From Actinobacillus sp. (GTDB lineage: Bacteria > Pseudomonadota > Gammaproteobacteria > Enterobacterales > Pasteurellaceae): a stretch of DNA of 42,702 bases. Under the pieces are notes generated by a model. It made no database searches and was not told the origin of the DNA. It saw only the letters and a program-made list of their open reading frames with translations. A program made the position numbers and the translations under genes. The stretch spans positions 1 through 42,702 of the forward strand of contig JAHHRA010000018.1 of the NCBI GenBank assembly GCA_020026055.1, read 5' to 3'. Below, piece after piece: positions 1-8,222 of this stretch. Numbering within the stretch: the stretch's first letter is position 1; every line of letters starts with the position of its first letter.

Positions 1-22
1 TTATTAAATAATGTTATAGATT

Positions 23-1156
23 ATGAAACAGATAGTTATAATTGGAAACACAGCATCAATGATGCTTAATTTCAGAAAAGAACTAATTCAAACTTTATGT
101 CAACAAGGAAATAAAGTTTATTGTGTAGCATCAGGATATACGTCTGAACAAATTGAAACATTAAAACTCTGGGGTGCTGAAGCAATTGAAAATCCATTAG
201 ATACTAAAGGACTAAATCCTTTTAAGGATATTAAGGCAATTTTAAAATTAAGAAAAATTATTAAAAATATTTCTCCTGATGTTGTATTTTCATTTTTTGT
301 TAAGCCATGTTTGTTTGGTTCATTTGCGGCTAAATTAGCAAATGTACCTAGAATAATAGGAATGGTGGAAGGGCTAGGAAATCCATTTACTCATTATCCA
401 CAGTTAATAACAAAGAAAACTAAGATTATAAAGTCTATTCAAGTATTTCTTTATAAAACGATTATTCCATTCTTGGATAGTTTCATTGTATTAAATTATG
501 ATGATAAAAAAGATCTTCTAGATAAATATCATATTAAAACGAAAGAACTAACTGTATTAGGTGGAATTGGATTAGATTTAGACAAGTTTTATTATACTAA
601 ACCAAATGTTTCACCACTATCTTTTATTTTTATTGCTAGATTTTTAAAAGAAAAAGGTATTTTTGAGTATCTCAATGCAGCAAAGATAATTAAGAAGAAA
701 TACCCTGATATAATTTTTTATATCTTAGGCGAATTTGATGAAAAGAATCCATTTGCTTTAACGAGATCTCAATTAGAAAAATACCTTAAAAGTAATATCG
801 TAGAATATCCTGGATATGTAAATAATGTAGATGAATGGCTAAAGAAAGCAAGTGTTTTTGTTTTACCATCTTATTATCGTGAAGGATTACCACGCAGTAT
901 TCAAGAAGCAATGGCGATTGGTAGACCAATTATTACTACTGATAGTGTAGGATGTAAAGAAACTATTAAAGATGATAGAAATGGTTTTTTAATACCTGTT
1001 TTGAATGTTGATGTTTTAGTTGAAAAAATGGAGTTTTTTATTAATAATCCAGACAAAGTATTAGCTATGGGATTAGAAAGTCGAAAAATTGCAGAAAAAG
1101 AATATAATGTCCATAAAGTTAATAAAAAATTAATTAAAATACTTCTCCCAGATTAA
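23..1156 (+). CDS. GT4-family glycosyltransferase, surface polysaccharide
   Basis: This is a 377-aa cytoplasmic glycosyltransferase with two Rossmann-like halves. The N-terminal half resembles PglA-type transferases that add an N-acetylhexosamine to an undecaprenyl-diphosphate-linked sugar. The C-terminal half carries the GT4 E-x7-E nucleotide-sugar signature (E287 to E295, in EGLPRSIQEAMA). It lies just upstream of an initiating sugar-phosphate transferase, so it probably makes an early linkage of an O-antigen or capsule repeat; donor and acceptor cannot be read from sequence. The gene is visibly AT-richer than the housekeeping genes that follow, which is usual for polysaccharide loci that move by transfer. 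There is no strong Shine-Dalgarno before the ATG. The rest of the cluster is presumably upstream of the window. Confidence 0.85.
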   Translation: MKQIVIIGNTASMMLNFRKELIQTLCQQGNKVYCVASGYTSEQIETLKLWGAEAIENPLDTKGLNPFKDIKAILKLRKIIKNISPDVVFSFFVKPCLFGSFAAKLANVPRIIGMVEGLGNPFTHYPQLITKKTKIIKSIQVFLYKTIIPFLDSFIVLNYDDKKDLLDKYHIKTKELTVLGGIGLDLDKFYYTKPNVSPLSFIFIARFLKEKGIFEYLNAAKIIKKKYPDIIFYILGEFDEKNPFALTRSQLEKYLKSNIVEYPGYVNNVDEWLKKASVFVLPSYYREGLPRSIQEAMAIGRPIITTDSVGCKETIKDDRNGFLIPVLNVDVLVEKMEFFINNPDKVLAMGLESRKIAEKEYNVHKVNKKLIKILLPD

Positions 1157-1190
1157 AGTAAAAATTGCATAAAATTTACTCGAGGTCAAG

Positions 1191-2453
1191 ATGTCAACGA
1201 AACGCAAAACCTATAAACTTTTTACTCTTTATTCACTACTGATTGCAATTGTAGCTTTATTATTACCAGCAATTTGTTTTTTTGGATGGATAAATGAATG
1301 GGAGATATCTGCTCGCTGGCAAAGTATAGTAGCGATGGCAATTATTTTTGTTTGTGCTAGCTATTCTGTAGAACGATTTTCTAGTTTTTCTAACCATTTA
1401 GGATTTCGTTATATTCTTTTTGCTTTTTTTTTCTGGAGTACTGTTGTTTTTAGCATTTTTGCTATTTTTCGTTTGGATTATTCCGTTGTTTATATTTTTA
1501 CTTCATCTATCATCATACTCAGTTTGTTTTTCGTAATGATTTATTATCAAAATCGAGTTAAGAAAATTTGTATTGCTTATATTCCAGTTGAACGAATTAA
1601 TGCACAGGTGTTTGATAATTTGCCAAAACGTAAAAATGTGATTTGGGAAAAGATTGAAAAACCAAGTGGTTTTAATCCTAAACAAATGAAATTAGTCATG
1701 GCTGATTTCCGTGCAGATTTGAGCGATGAGTGGCTTAAATTTTTAACAGATTGTGCATTAAAACAAATTCCTGTTTACCATAGTAATCGGTTGATTGAAG
1801 TATTGACGGGGAGAGTAAAAATCGATCACCTTTATGAAAATGATCTTGGTTCATTACTTCCTTCTAAAAATTATCAAATCATTAAACGTGTTTTTGATAG
1901 TGCATTGATCTTATTAACTTTACCAATTACTTTGCCCGTGATGATTATTACTGCAATTATCATTGCATTGGAAAGCCCTGGTGGAATTTTCTTTTTACAA
2001 AAACGTGTAGGGCAGGGTGGGAAATTGTTTACTGTATATAAATTCCGCAGTATGTGTAAAAATTCAGAAGAACAAGGTTCACAGTTTGCAAAAGAAAGTG
2101 ATATGCGGATTACTCGTGTGGGTAAGTTTATTCGTAGAACACGGATTGATGAATTACCACAATTTTTCAATGTACTTAAAGGCGACATGAGTCTTATTGG
2201 ACCTCGTCCAGAACAACAAAAATTTGTAGAGGAATTTGAGAAGGAAATAGCATTCTATGATTACCGCCATATTGTAAAACCAGGTATTTCTGGTTGGGCT
2301 CAAGTTATGCAAGGTTATGCCTTTGATGTTGAATCTACAAGAGAAAAACTAGAATATGATTTTTATTACATTAAAAATTTCTCTTTCTCTATGGATCTTC
2401 TTATCATTTTCAAAACTATCCAAACTATGCTAACAGGATTTGGGGCGAGGTAA
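1191..2453 (+). CDS. Undecaprenyl-phosphate sugar-1-phosphate transferase (WbaP/WcaJ/RfbP-like)
   Basis: This 420-aa membrane protein is expected to start lipid-linked polysaccharide synthesis by moving a hexose-1-phosphate (commonly galactose or glucose) from a UDP-sugar to undecaprenyl phosphate. The N-terminal 125 residues hold about four hydrophobic segments. A further hydrophobic hairpin near residues 235-260 leads into the C-terminal catalytic domain, with KFRSM (from K284), RTRIDELPQ (around 316-324), GDMSLIGPRPE and KPGISGWAQ (from K363). These are the signature blocks of the bacterial sugar transferase family (PF02397). It is somewhat shorter than enteric WbaP (about 476 aa). A 34-nt gap separates it from the upstream glycosyltransferase, so the two are likely co-transcribed. 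It ends one nucleotide before a dispersed palindromic repeat. Confidence 0.9.
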   Translation: MSTKRKTYKLFTLYSLLIAIVALLLPAICFFGWINEWEISARWQSIVAMAIIFVCASYSVERFSSFSNHLGFRYILFAFFFWSTVVFSIFAIFRLDYSVVYIFTSSIIILSLFFVMIYYQNRVKKICIAYIPVERINAQVFDNLPKRKNVIWEKIEKPSGFNPKQMKLVMADFRADLSDEWLKFLTDCALKQIPVYHSNRLIEVLTGRVKIDHLYENDLGSLLPSKNYQIIKRVFDSALILLTLPITLPVMIITAIIIALESPGGIFFLQKRVGQGGKLFTVYKFRSMCKNSEEQGSQFAKESDMRITRVGKFIRRTRIDELPQFFNVLKGDMSLIGPRPEQQKFVEEFEKEIAFYDYRHIVKPGISGWAQVMQGYAFDVESTREKLEYDFYYIKNFSFSMDLLIIFKTIQTMLTGFGAR

Positions 2454-2454
2454 T

Positions 2455-2500
2455 TTACGCCCTAATTTTCGGAAAATTTTTTCTAAAATGGAGGCGTTTA
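2455..2500. repeat. Dispersed GCG-ended palindrome, copy 1
   Basis: An imperfect inverted repeat begins TTTACGCC and ends GGAGGCGTTTA around an AAAATTTTTT core, with arms that pair over about 20 bp with a few mismatches. It is one of several related intergenic elements in the window. It lies directly after the sugar transferase stop codon and just upstream of the candidate hinT promoter, so its transcript could act as a weak terminator or processing hairpin. Confidence 0.6.
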
Positions 2501-2512
2501 TATGTTGGAATC

Positions 2513-2521
2513 TGTTAAAAT
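2513..2521 (+). promoter_or_regulatory. Candidate extended -10 promoter for hinT-nagZ-rlmC
   Basis: TGTTAAAAT matches an extended -10 element (TGn followed by TAAAAT), about 30 nt upstream of the hinT ATG. No good -35 hexamer is present, which is tolerated with an extended -10. The assignment rests on sequence only. Confidence 0.35.
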
Positions 2522-2552
2522 ACTCATTGCTTAGCCTCACTAAGGATACCCT

Positions 2553-2903
2553 ATGCTACAAGAAACTATTTTTAGTAAAATTATTCGTAGAGAAATTCCA
2601 GCGGATATTGTTTATCAAGACGAACTTGTAACGGCATTTCGTGATATAGCCCCACAAGCATCGACTCATATTTTGATCATTCCTAATAAAATTATCCCAA
2701 CAGTGAATGATGTTACAGCAGCTGATGAACAAATGCTCGGACATTTATTTGTAGTAGCTGCGAGATTAGCTCAAGAGATGGGAATTGCAGAAGAAGGTTA
2801 TCGTCTCATTGTGAATTGTAATAAAAATGGTGGGCAAGAAGTCTTTCATTTACATATGCATCTCGTAGGTGGTGAGCCTTTAGGTAAAATGCTCGCAAAA
2901 TAA
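2553..2903 (+). CDS. hinT: HIT-family purine nucleoside phosphoramidase HinT
   Basis: This 116-aa cytosolic protein of the histidine triad family hydrolyses adenosine 5'-phosphoramidates and related AMP-lysine compounds. The defining triad H-x-H-x-H is seen at H99, H101 and H103 (HLHMHLV), close to the C-terminus as usual, and the N-terminal segment FSKIIRREIPADIVYQD is typical of HinT. The chosen ATG has an AAGGAT ribosome site about 5 nt upstream. One nucleotide separates its stop from the nagZ start, so hinT, nagZ and rlmC form a tightly packed operon. Confidence 0.96.
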   Translation: MLQETIFSKIIRREIPADIVYQDELVTAFRDIAPQASTHILIIPNKIIPTVNDVTAADEQMLGHLFVVAARLAQEMGIAEEGYRLIVNCNKNGGQEVFHLHMHLVGGEPLGKMLAK

Positions 2904-2904
2904 A

Positions 2905-3987
2905 ATGATACCGAAAAACCTATTTATTATTGATCTTGCTAGTACTAAATTAAACGATGAAGATGTGCAATTACTTTCACATCCACTCGTTGCAGGTGTG
3001 ATTTTGTTTAGTCGTAATTTTGCTAATTGGCAACAGTTACAAATGCTTGTTCAGACTTTGCGTATTGCGGTAAAGAAACCTTTATTGATCGCAGTTGATC
3101 AAGAAGGAGGGCGTGTACAACGGTTTCGTGAAGGATTTACTCAATTACCTGCTTTACAAGCTTTTAACTTGTTATCTGAAGAGGTTCAACCTCATTGGGC
3201 AAAAGAAGCAGGATGGCAAATGGCAATGGAAATGTTAGCTCTGGATATTGATTTGAGTTTTGCACCTGTTTTAGATCTTGGACATGAATGCTTAGCTATT
3301 GGTGATCGGAGTTTTTCTTCTGATCCTCAAAAAGTTGTTGATCTTGGACGTGCATTTATTCACGGAATGCAAGAAGCTGGAATGGCTGCGACAGGAAAGC
3401 ATTTCCCAGGTCATGGCTCAGTCATTGCGGATTCGCACAAAGAAACACCTATTGATATACGCTCTAAAAAACAGATTTTCACAGAAGATATCAAACCTTT
3501 TGCTGAACTTATCACAAGTAATGCTTTGCAAGCAATTATGCCTGCACATGTGATTTATCCTGCATGTGATGATTTGCCTGCGAGTGGATCGAGTTATTGG
3601 TTACAAAAGATCTTGCGTGAGCAACTACAATTTGAAGGTGTGATTTTCTCAGATGATCTTGGTATGCAAGGTGCAGCTTATTTAGGGAGCTATATTGAGC
3701 GATGTGAGAAAGCGTTTAATGCAGGCTGTGATTTATTATTACTTTGTAATAATCGTTTGGCAGTAGAACAGGTTTTTGCAGAATTTAAGTTAGAGGAACT
3801 ATCACATCAAAATGCTTTACGTCAACAACGCTTACAAACTTTATATAAACACCGCAATAACGTTGATTTTGACAAGTTACAACAAAGTGAACGTTATCGG
3901 CGTAATAAACTATTTTTGACTGAACTTCAACAACGTTGGCAACAGTTTAAATTTGAACCTATCATCGATCCAACACAAAAACACTAA
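2905..3987 (+). CDS. nagZ: Beta-N-acetylglucosaminidase NagZ (peptidoglycan recycling)
   Basis: This GH3 enzyme of 360 aa removes N-acetylglucosamine from GlcNAc-anhydro-muropeptides in the cytoplasm during cell-wall recycling. Sequence support is the KHFPGHG block with the D176/H178 dyad typical of NagZ, and the nucleophile motif FSDDLGMQG with D250 as the likely catalytic aspartate. DQEGGRVQR near residue 65 is also conserved. It is slightly longer than E. coli NagZ (341 aa). Its ATG is one nucleotide after the hinT stop, and its own TAA overlaps the rlmC start as TAATG, so translational coupling is likely. Confidence 0.96.
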   Translation: MIPKNLFIIDLASTKLNDEDVQLLSHPLVAGVILFSRNFANWQQLQMLVQTLRIAVKKPLLIAVDQEGGRVQRFREGFTQLPALQAFNLLSEEVQPHWAKEAGWQMAMEMLALDIDLSFAPVLDLGHECLAIGDRSFSSDPQKVVDLGRAFIHGMQEAGMAATGKHFPGHGSVIADSHKETPIDIRSKKQIFTEDIKPFAELITSNALQAIMPAHVIYPACDDLPASGSSYWLQKILREQLQFEGVIFSDDLGMQGAAYLGSYIERCEKAFNAGCDLLLLCNNRLAVEQVFAEFKLEELSHQNALRQQRLQTLYKHRNNVDFDKLQQSERYRRNKLFLTELQQRWQQFKFEPIIDPTQKH

Positions 3988-5180
3988 TGAATACTCTCGC
4001 GATTTCTTGCAAACATTATCAAGAAGGGGCTTGCCGATCTTGCACAACATTAACTATTCCTTATTTACAACAGGTTGCACAAAAAGAACAAATATTGCGT
4101 GATTTATTAACACCATTTTTAACGAAATGTGAATGGCAAAAGTCTTGTTTGTCACCTGCAACACACTTTCGAAATAAAGCTAAAATGGTAGTGAATGGAA
4201 GCGTAGAATGTCCAATTCTGGGCATTTTACCTCAACCATTTGACTCAAAAACTGCCGTAGATTTATGTGACTGTCCTTTATATCCTATTGAATTTAAAAA
4301 TATTTTTGTTGTATTAAAAGATTTTATTGCTCGTGCTGGATTAGTTCCTTATAACGTTGCGAAGAATAAAGGCGAATTGAAATATATTTTATTGACTCAA
4401 TCACAAAAAACACAAAAGTTGATGTTACGTTTTGTATTACGTTCGGAAGCAAAACGTACATTGATCGAACGTGAATTACCAAAGTTATTAATGCGATTAC
4501 CACAATTAGAAGTAGTTAGCTTAAATATTCAACCCAAAAATGCAGCAATTTTAGAAGGAGAACAGGAAATTTTGCTTACTTCAACACCTTTCCTGTTGGA
4601 ATATTTTAATCAAATACCGTTATTTATTCGTCCACAAGGTTTTTTTCAAACTAATCCTAAAGTAGCGGCAGAACTTTATGCAATGGCAGCCAAATGGATA
4701 GATGAATGGTTAGATAAACGAATAACATTAAATGCATGCTGTGAAGTATGGGATTTATTCTGTGGTTCAGGTGGTTTTGGTTTGCATGTTGCAAAAATGT
4801 TAACTAAAAAATATTCAATAAAACTTACTGGTATTGAGATTTCTGCATCTGCGATTGAATGTGCCAAACGCAGTGCTACACAACTCAATTTACAAAATGT
4901 AAATTTTCAAGCGTTAGATGTGGCACATTTTGACTTCGTAAATCAACGAAGACCAGATGTTGTGATTGTCAATCCTCCACGGCGTGGTATTGGTGAAAAA
5001 GTAGTAGCATTTTTAGAAAAATTACAGCCAACAATGATTTTATATTCCAGTTGCAATGCTCAAACGATGGTCCAAGACTTTGCTCGTCTGCCTAGCTATC
5101 ATCTCACAAAAGTACAACTCTTTGATATGTTCCCACATACTTCTCATTACGAAGTTCTCGCTTTCTTACAAAAGAACTGA
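3987..5180 (+). CDS. rlmC: 23S rRNA (uracil-747-C5)-methyltransferase RlmC
   Basis: RlmC is an S-adenosylmethionine-dependent enzyme that makes 5-methyluridine at position 747 of 23S rRNA. The N-terminus carries the iron-sulfur cysteines (C8, C16, C19, with a later cysteine in the LCDCPLYP block). The C-terminal Rossmann domain shows DLFCGSGGFG, VNPPRRGIG and the nucleophile motif YSSCNAQT with C356. Length (397 aa) and the whole sequence track E. coli RlmC (375 aa) rather than TrmA or RlmD. Its ATG overlaps the nagZ stop. It converges with grcA, with only 22 nt between stop codons. Confidence 0.95.
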   Translation: MNTLAISCKHYQEGACRSCTTLTIPYLQQVAQKEQILRDLLTPFLTKCEWQKSCLSPATHFRNKAKMVVNGSVECPILGILPQPFDSKTAVDLCDCPLYPIEFKNIFVVLKDFIARAGLVPYNVAKNKGELKYILLTQSQKTQKLMLRFVLRSEAKRTLIERELPKLLMRLPQLEVVSLNIQPKNAAILEGEQEILLTSTPFLLEYFNQIPLFIRPQGFFQTNPKVAAELYAMAAKWIDEWLDKRITLNACCEVWDLFCGSGGFGLHVAKMLTKKYSIKLTGIEISASAIECAKRSATQLNLQNVNFQALDVAHFDFVNQRRPDVVIVNPPRRGIGEKVVAFLEKLQPTMILYSSCNAQTMVQDFARLPSYHLTKVQLFDMFPHTSHYEVLAFLQKN

Positions 5181-5202
5181 TTGCACATTGATTTTTTATA
5201 AA

Positions 5203-5586
5203 CTACATGCTTTCTGTGAAAGTACGAGTAATGACATCATGTTGTTGTTCAGAAGTTAAAGAATTGAAGCGAACTGCATAACCTGAAACGCGAATAGTTA
5301 ATTGTGGATATTTTTCAGGATGTTTGACGGCATCTTCTAAAGTTTCACGATGCAGTACGTTTACGTTTAAATGTTGACCACCTTCCACTTTTATAGTTGG
5401 AACAACATTGACTGGCAGTTCACGGTACTCGAATTGACCAAGATCTTTGATAGCAATAATTTGATCTTCTTCAAAGTCAGATTTAGCTGCTAGGCAACGA
5501 GCTTCACCTTTTTCATTGTCTAACAACCAGAATGAGTTAAGCAATGCATCATTTGTAGATTGTGTAATTTGGATACCTGTTATCAT
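5203..5586 (-). CDS. grcA: Autonomous glycyl radical cofactor GrcA (YfiD)
   Basis: This 127-aa stand-alone glycyl-radical domain can replace the oxygen-damaged C-terminus of pyruvate formate-lyase. The radical glycine is G102 in VSGYAVRFNSL, at the same distance from the C-terminus as in E. coli GrcA, which is also 127 aa. The motif reads SGYAVRF, as in PflB-type domains. It is transcribed divergently from ung, an order known from Haemophilus. E. coli grcA is induced by low oxygen and low pH; I looked for an FNR box in the upstream 222 bp and did not find a convincing one. Confidence 0.96.
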   Translation of the reverse strand: MITGIQITQSTNDALLNSFWLLDNEKGEARCLAAKSDFEEDQIIAIKDLGQFEYRELPVNVVPTIKVEGGQHLNVNVLHRETLEDAVKHPEKYPQLTIRVSGYAVRFNSLTSEQQHDVITRTFTESM

Positions 5587-5808
5587 AATGTATTCCTTAA
5601 ATCTTAAACGAGAAAAATTGGAAAAATTCTAGCGTTTTTTTTTAAATTTTCAAATTTTTTCGTAGATTAAATGAATATTTTTAGTAATGTATTAATAGAT
5701 AATAAAATTATCAGATTTTTTATCATGGAAGTTTATTTTAATTAAAGGTATCATCATTACTCCGTCTAATAGTTTTAACATTATTCATTATTAATAAAGG
5801 GAGAGAAT
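5587..5808. promoter_or_regulatory. Divergent grcA/ung intergenic region
   Basis: This 222-bp very AT-rich region must hold the promoters of grcA (leftward) and ung (rightward). A GGGAGAG ribosome site precedes ung. A segment near 5604-5640 contains AAAATTCTAGCG, faintly like one arm of the dispersed palindrome, but too degenerate to call as a copy. No clear FNR or ArcA site was seen. Confidence 0.4.
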
Positions 5809-6477
5809 ATGTTGACCTGGCACGATATATTGGGGGAAGAAAAATCGCAGCCTTATTTTCAGAATATTTTACAATTTTTGGAAAATGAACGTTCTTGCGG
5901 AAAAATTATTTATCCTTCAAAATCTGACATCTTTAATGCATTTAAACTCACGCATTTTGCGGATGTTCGTGTCGTTATTATTGGACAAGATCCTTATCAT
6001 GGAGCCGGGCAAGCACACGGATTGGCTTTTTCTGTTCAAAAAGGGATCAGTATTCCGCCATCTTTGCAAAATATTTTCCTTACCTTGCGAAAAGATTATC
6101 CTAATTTTCAACTGCCGACTCACGGCAATTTAACAGCTTGGGCAAATCAAGGAGTTTTGCTTCTTAATACTGTCCTTACAGTAGAACAAGGCAAAGCACA
6201 TTCGCACGCACATATTGGTTGGGATAGATTTACTGATAAAGTTATTGCTGAACTTAATAGTAAAAAACAAAATCTAGTTTTTTTATTATGGGGATCACCT
6301 GCCCAGAGAAAAGGACAATTTATCGATCGACATAAACATTATGTTTTAACTTCTGTTCATCCTTCGCCGTTATCAGCATACCGTGGATTCTTTGAATGTG
6401 GGCATTTTGCTAAAACGAACGCCTATCTACGTCAACAGCAATTGCCTGAAATTAATTGGCAATTGCCACTTACTTAA
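5809..6477 (+). CDS. ung: Uracil-DNA glycosylase Ung
   Basis: A family 1 uracil-DNA glycosylase of 222 aa that excises uracil from DNA and starts base-excision repair. Both diagnostic motifs are intact: GQDPYH with D61 as the water-activating residue and H64, and HPSPLSAYRGFF with H184 in the DNA-intercalating loop. LLLNTVLTV and VFLLWG blocks also match. A strong Shine-Dalgarno (AAGGGAGAG) precedes the ATG. The stop is 17 nt before yaaA, so the two are probably co-transcribed. Confidence 0.97.
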   Translation: MLTWHDILGEEKSQPYFQNILQFLENERSCGKIIYPSKSDIFNAFKLTHFADVRVVIIGQDPYHGAGQAHGLAFSVQKGISIPPSLQNIFLTLRKDYPNFQLPTHGNLTAWANQGVLLLNTVLTVEQGKAHSHAHIGWDRFTDKVIAELNSKKQNLVFLLWGSPAQRKGQFIDRHKHYVLTSVHPSPLSAYRGFFECGHFAKTNAYLRQQQLPEINWQLPLT

Positions 6478-6494
6478 CTAAAAAAGGAATTGTT

Positions 6495-7295
6495 ATGTTA
6501 GCTATTATTTCTCCCGCGAAGACTTTGGATTTTACTTCTCCAATTCCTGATTTTATTAATACTTCTATCAATAATGAAGAAACGATTCTTCCTTCTTTTC
6601 TAGCACAAAGTGAAGAGTTAGTTTCAATTTGCCGAACATTATCACCACAAGACTTAGCAACACTAATGCATATTAGCGACAAGTTAGCTGGTTTAAATAT
6701 AGCACGTTTTGTTGAATGGCATAAGCATCACACTCAAGCCAATGCACGTCCTGCAATTTGTGCTTTTAAAGGCGATGTTTATATTGGTTTAGATGTAAAT
6801 ACTTTAACATCTCAAACAATCTCTTTTGCTCAGCAACATTGTCGCATCCTTTCAGGGCTTTATGCATTACTTCGACCATTAGATTTAATTCAACCCTATC
6901 GCCTTGATATAGGAACGAAATTAGAAAATCAAAAAGGGAAAAATTTATACGATTTTTGGGGCGTAACGATCACACATGCATTGCAAAGTGCATTATCTAT
7001 TCAAGGCGATGATGTGTTGATCAATTTAGCCTCAGATGAATATTTTAAAGCGATAAAAGTCAACCAATTGAAAGCACAGATCATAAAACCCATTTTTCTT
7101 GATTTCAAAAATGGAAAATACAAAGTGATTAGCTTTTATGCAAAAAGAGCACGTGGTTTAATGTGTCGTTATTTCCTTGAAAATCAATTGCAAAACCCAA
7201 AAGATCTTAAAGATTTTCAAATGGAGGGTTATTATTTTACTCCTAGAGAAAGTACTGCAGATACGTGGGTATTTAAACGCGATAGTATGAATTAA
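6495..7295 (+). CDS. yaaA: Peroxide stress protein YaaA (DUF328/UPF0246)
   Basis: YaaA belongs to a DNA-binding family that in E. coli lowers free intracellular iron during peroxide stress. I place the start at the ATG at 6495 (MLAIISPAKTLDF), which has AAAAAGGAA just upstream. An in-frame extension further upstream lies inside ung and is not credible. The protein is 266 aa; E. coli YaaA is 258 aa. Family blocks include SPAKTLDF at the N-terminus, FKGDVYIGLD, LSGLYALLRPLDLIQPYRL with its typical LRPLD motif, and a C-terminal GYYF segment. Confidence 0.93.
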   Translation: MLAIISPAKTLDFTSPIPDFINTSINNEETILPSFLAQSEELVSICRTLSPQDLATLMHISDKLAGLNIARFVEWHKHHTQANARPAICAFKGDVYIGLDVNTLTSQTISFAQQHCRILSGLYALLRPLDLIQPYRLDIGTKLENQKGKNLYDFWGVTITHALQSALSIQGDDVLINLASDEYFKAIKVNQLKAQIIKPIFLDFKNGKYKVISFYAKRARGLMCRYFLENQLQNPKDLKDFQMEGYYFTPRESTADTWVFKRDSMN

Positions 7296-7322
7296 GTGAA
7301 AATATGAAGAAATGGATAATCT

Positions 7323-8222
7323 ATGTATAAACGTCTACCTCCTTTAAATTCTTTAAAAGCATTTGAATGTTCTGCTCGCCATTTGAGTTTTACTAAAGCT
7401 TCAGAAGAGCTTTGCGTCACTCAAGCAGCTATTAGCCACCAAATTAAGTTATTAGAAGATTTTTTAGGTACACCGTTGTTTTATCGTAAAAATCGAACTT
7501 TAGAATTAACGGAAATTGGTGTACATTACTTCGCAGACATCAGCAAAATTTTTAACCGTCTTACTGAAGCAACGAAAAAAATTTTAGTGCAAAAAAATGA
7601 TAAACATCTTGTGATTGCTGTCCCTCAAACTTTTGGCATAGAATGGCTCGTTCCTCATCTTAATGATTTTCATCACATTCACCAGAACATTGATTTACGT
7701 TTAAATGGTGTCGATCAAGATGAAGGATTTTTCAAAAATGACGAAACAGATCTTGCTATTTACTACGGCAACGGTGATTGGAAACATTTTCAAGTAACAA
7801 AATTACTTGACGCCGAGCTTATTATCCTCGCTTCTCCACAATTATTAGCTAGCCATCCTGTCGACGTTATAGAAGATTTATTTAATCATCAATTCATCCA
7901 TATTCAAGATCATCAAAACTGGCAAGATATGGCGAATTATTTGCAATTAGATGGACTTGATCTTCAACACGGTGTCCTCTTCAGTCACACTTTTATGGCG
8001 CTACAGGCTGCTAAACATGGACAAGGCTTAGTTCTTGCTAATCAAGCTCTCGCTCAAAAAGAAATTGAAGATGGCAATTTAGTCCCGATATTTCCTAACA
8101 AAACACTGCGTGATCCAAAATCATTCTGGATTATAAATCAATTAGATAGAACAAATGATGAACAAATTAATGCTTTTAAACACTGGATTTTAAACACAAT
8201 TCAAAAGGAAAGAAATGAATAA
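7323..8222 (+). CDS. gcvA: LysR-family regulator, GcvA-like
   Basis: A 299-aa LysR-type transcription factor. Residues 6-65 form the winged helix-turn-helix (LPPLNSLKAFECSARHLSF, then SHQIKLLED), and the rest is the periplasmic-binding-like effector domain. The start PPLNSLKAFE and overall match fit GcvA, which activates or represses the glycine cleavage operon in response to glycine and purines. No gcv operon is in the window, so the target is inferred from family resemblance only. The 3' end overlaps rlmM by 8 nt; the same linkage of gcvA and rlmM (ygdE) exists in E. coli. Confidence 0.88.
   Translation: MYKRLPPLNSLKAFECSARHLSFTKASEELCVTQAAISHQIKLLEDFLGTPLFYRKNRTLELTEIGVHYFADISKIFNRLTEATKKILVQKNDKHLVIAVPQTFGIEWLVPHLNDFHHIHQNIDLRLNGVDQDEGFFKNDETDLAIYYGNGDWKHFQVTKLLDAELIILASPQLLASHPVDVIEDLFNHQFIHIQDHQNWQDMANYLQLDGLDLQHGVLFSHTFMALQAAKHGQGLVLANQALAQKEIEDGNLVPIFPNKTLRDPKSFWIINQLDRTNDEQINAFKHWILNTIQKERNE

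Noticed and set aside
5587..5808. FNR box upstream of grcA
   Set aside because: Expected from E. coli biology, but no TTGAT-N4-ATCAA-like site is visible at a sensible distance.
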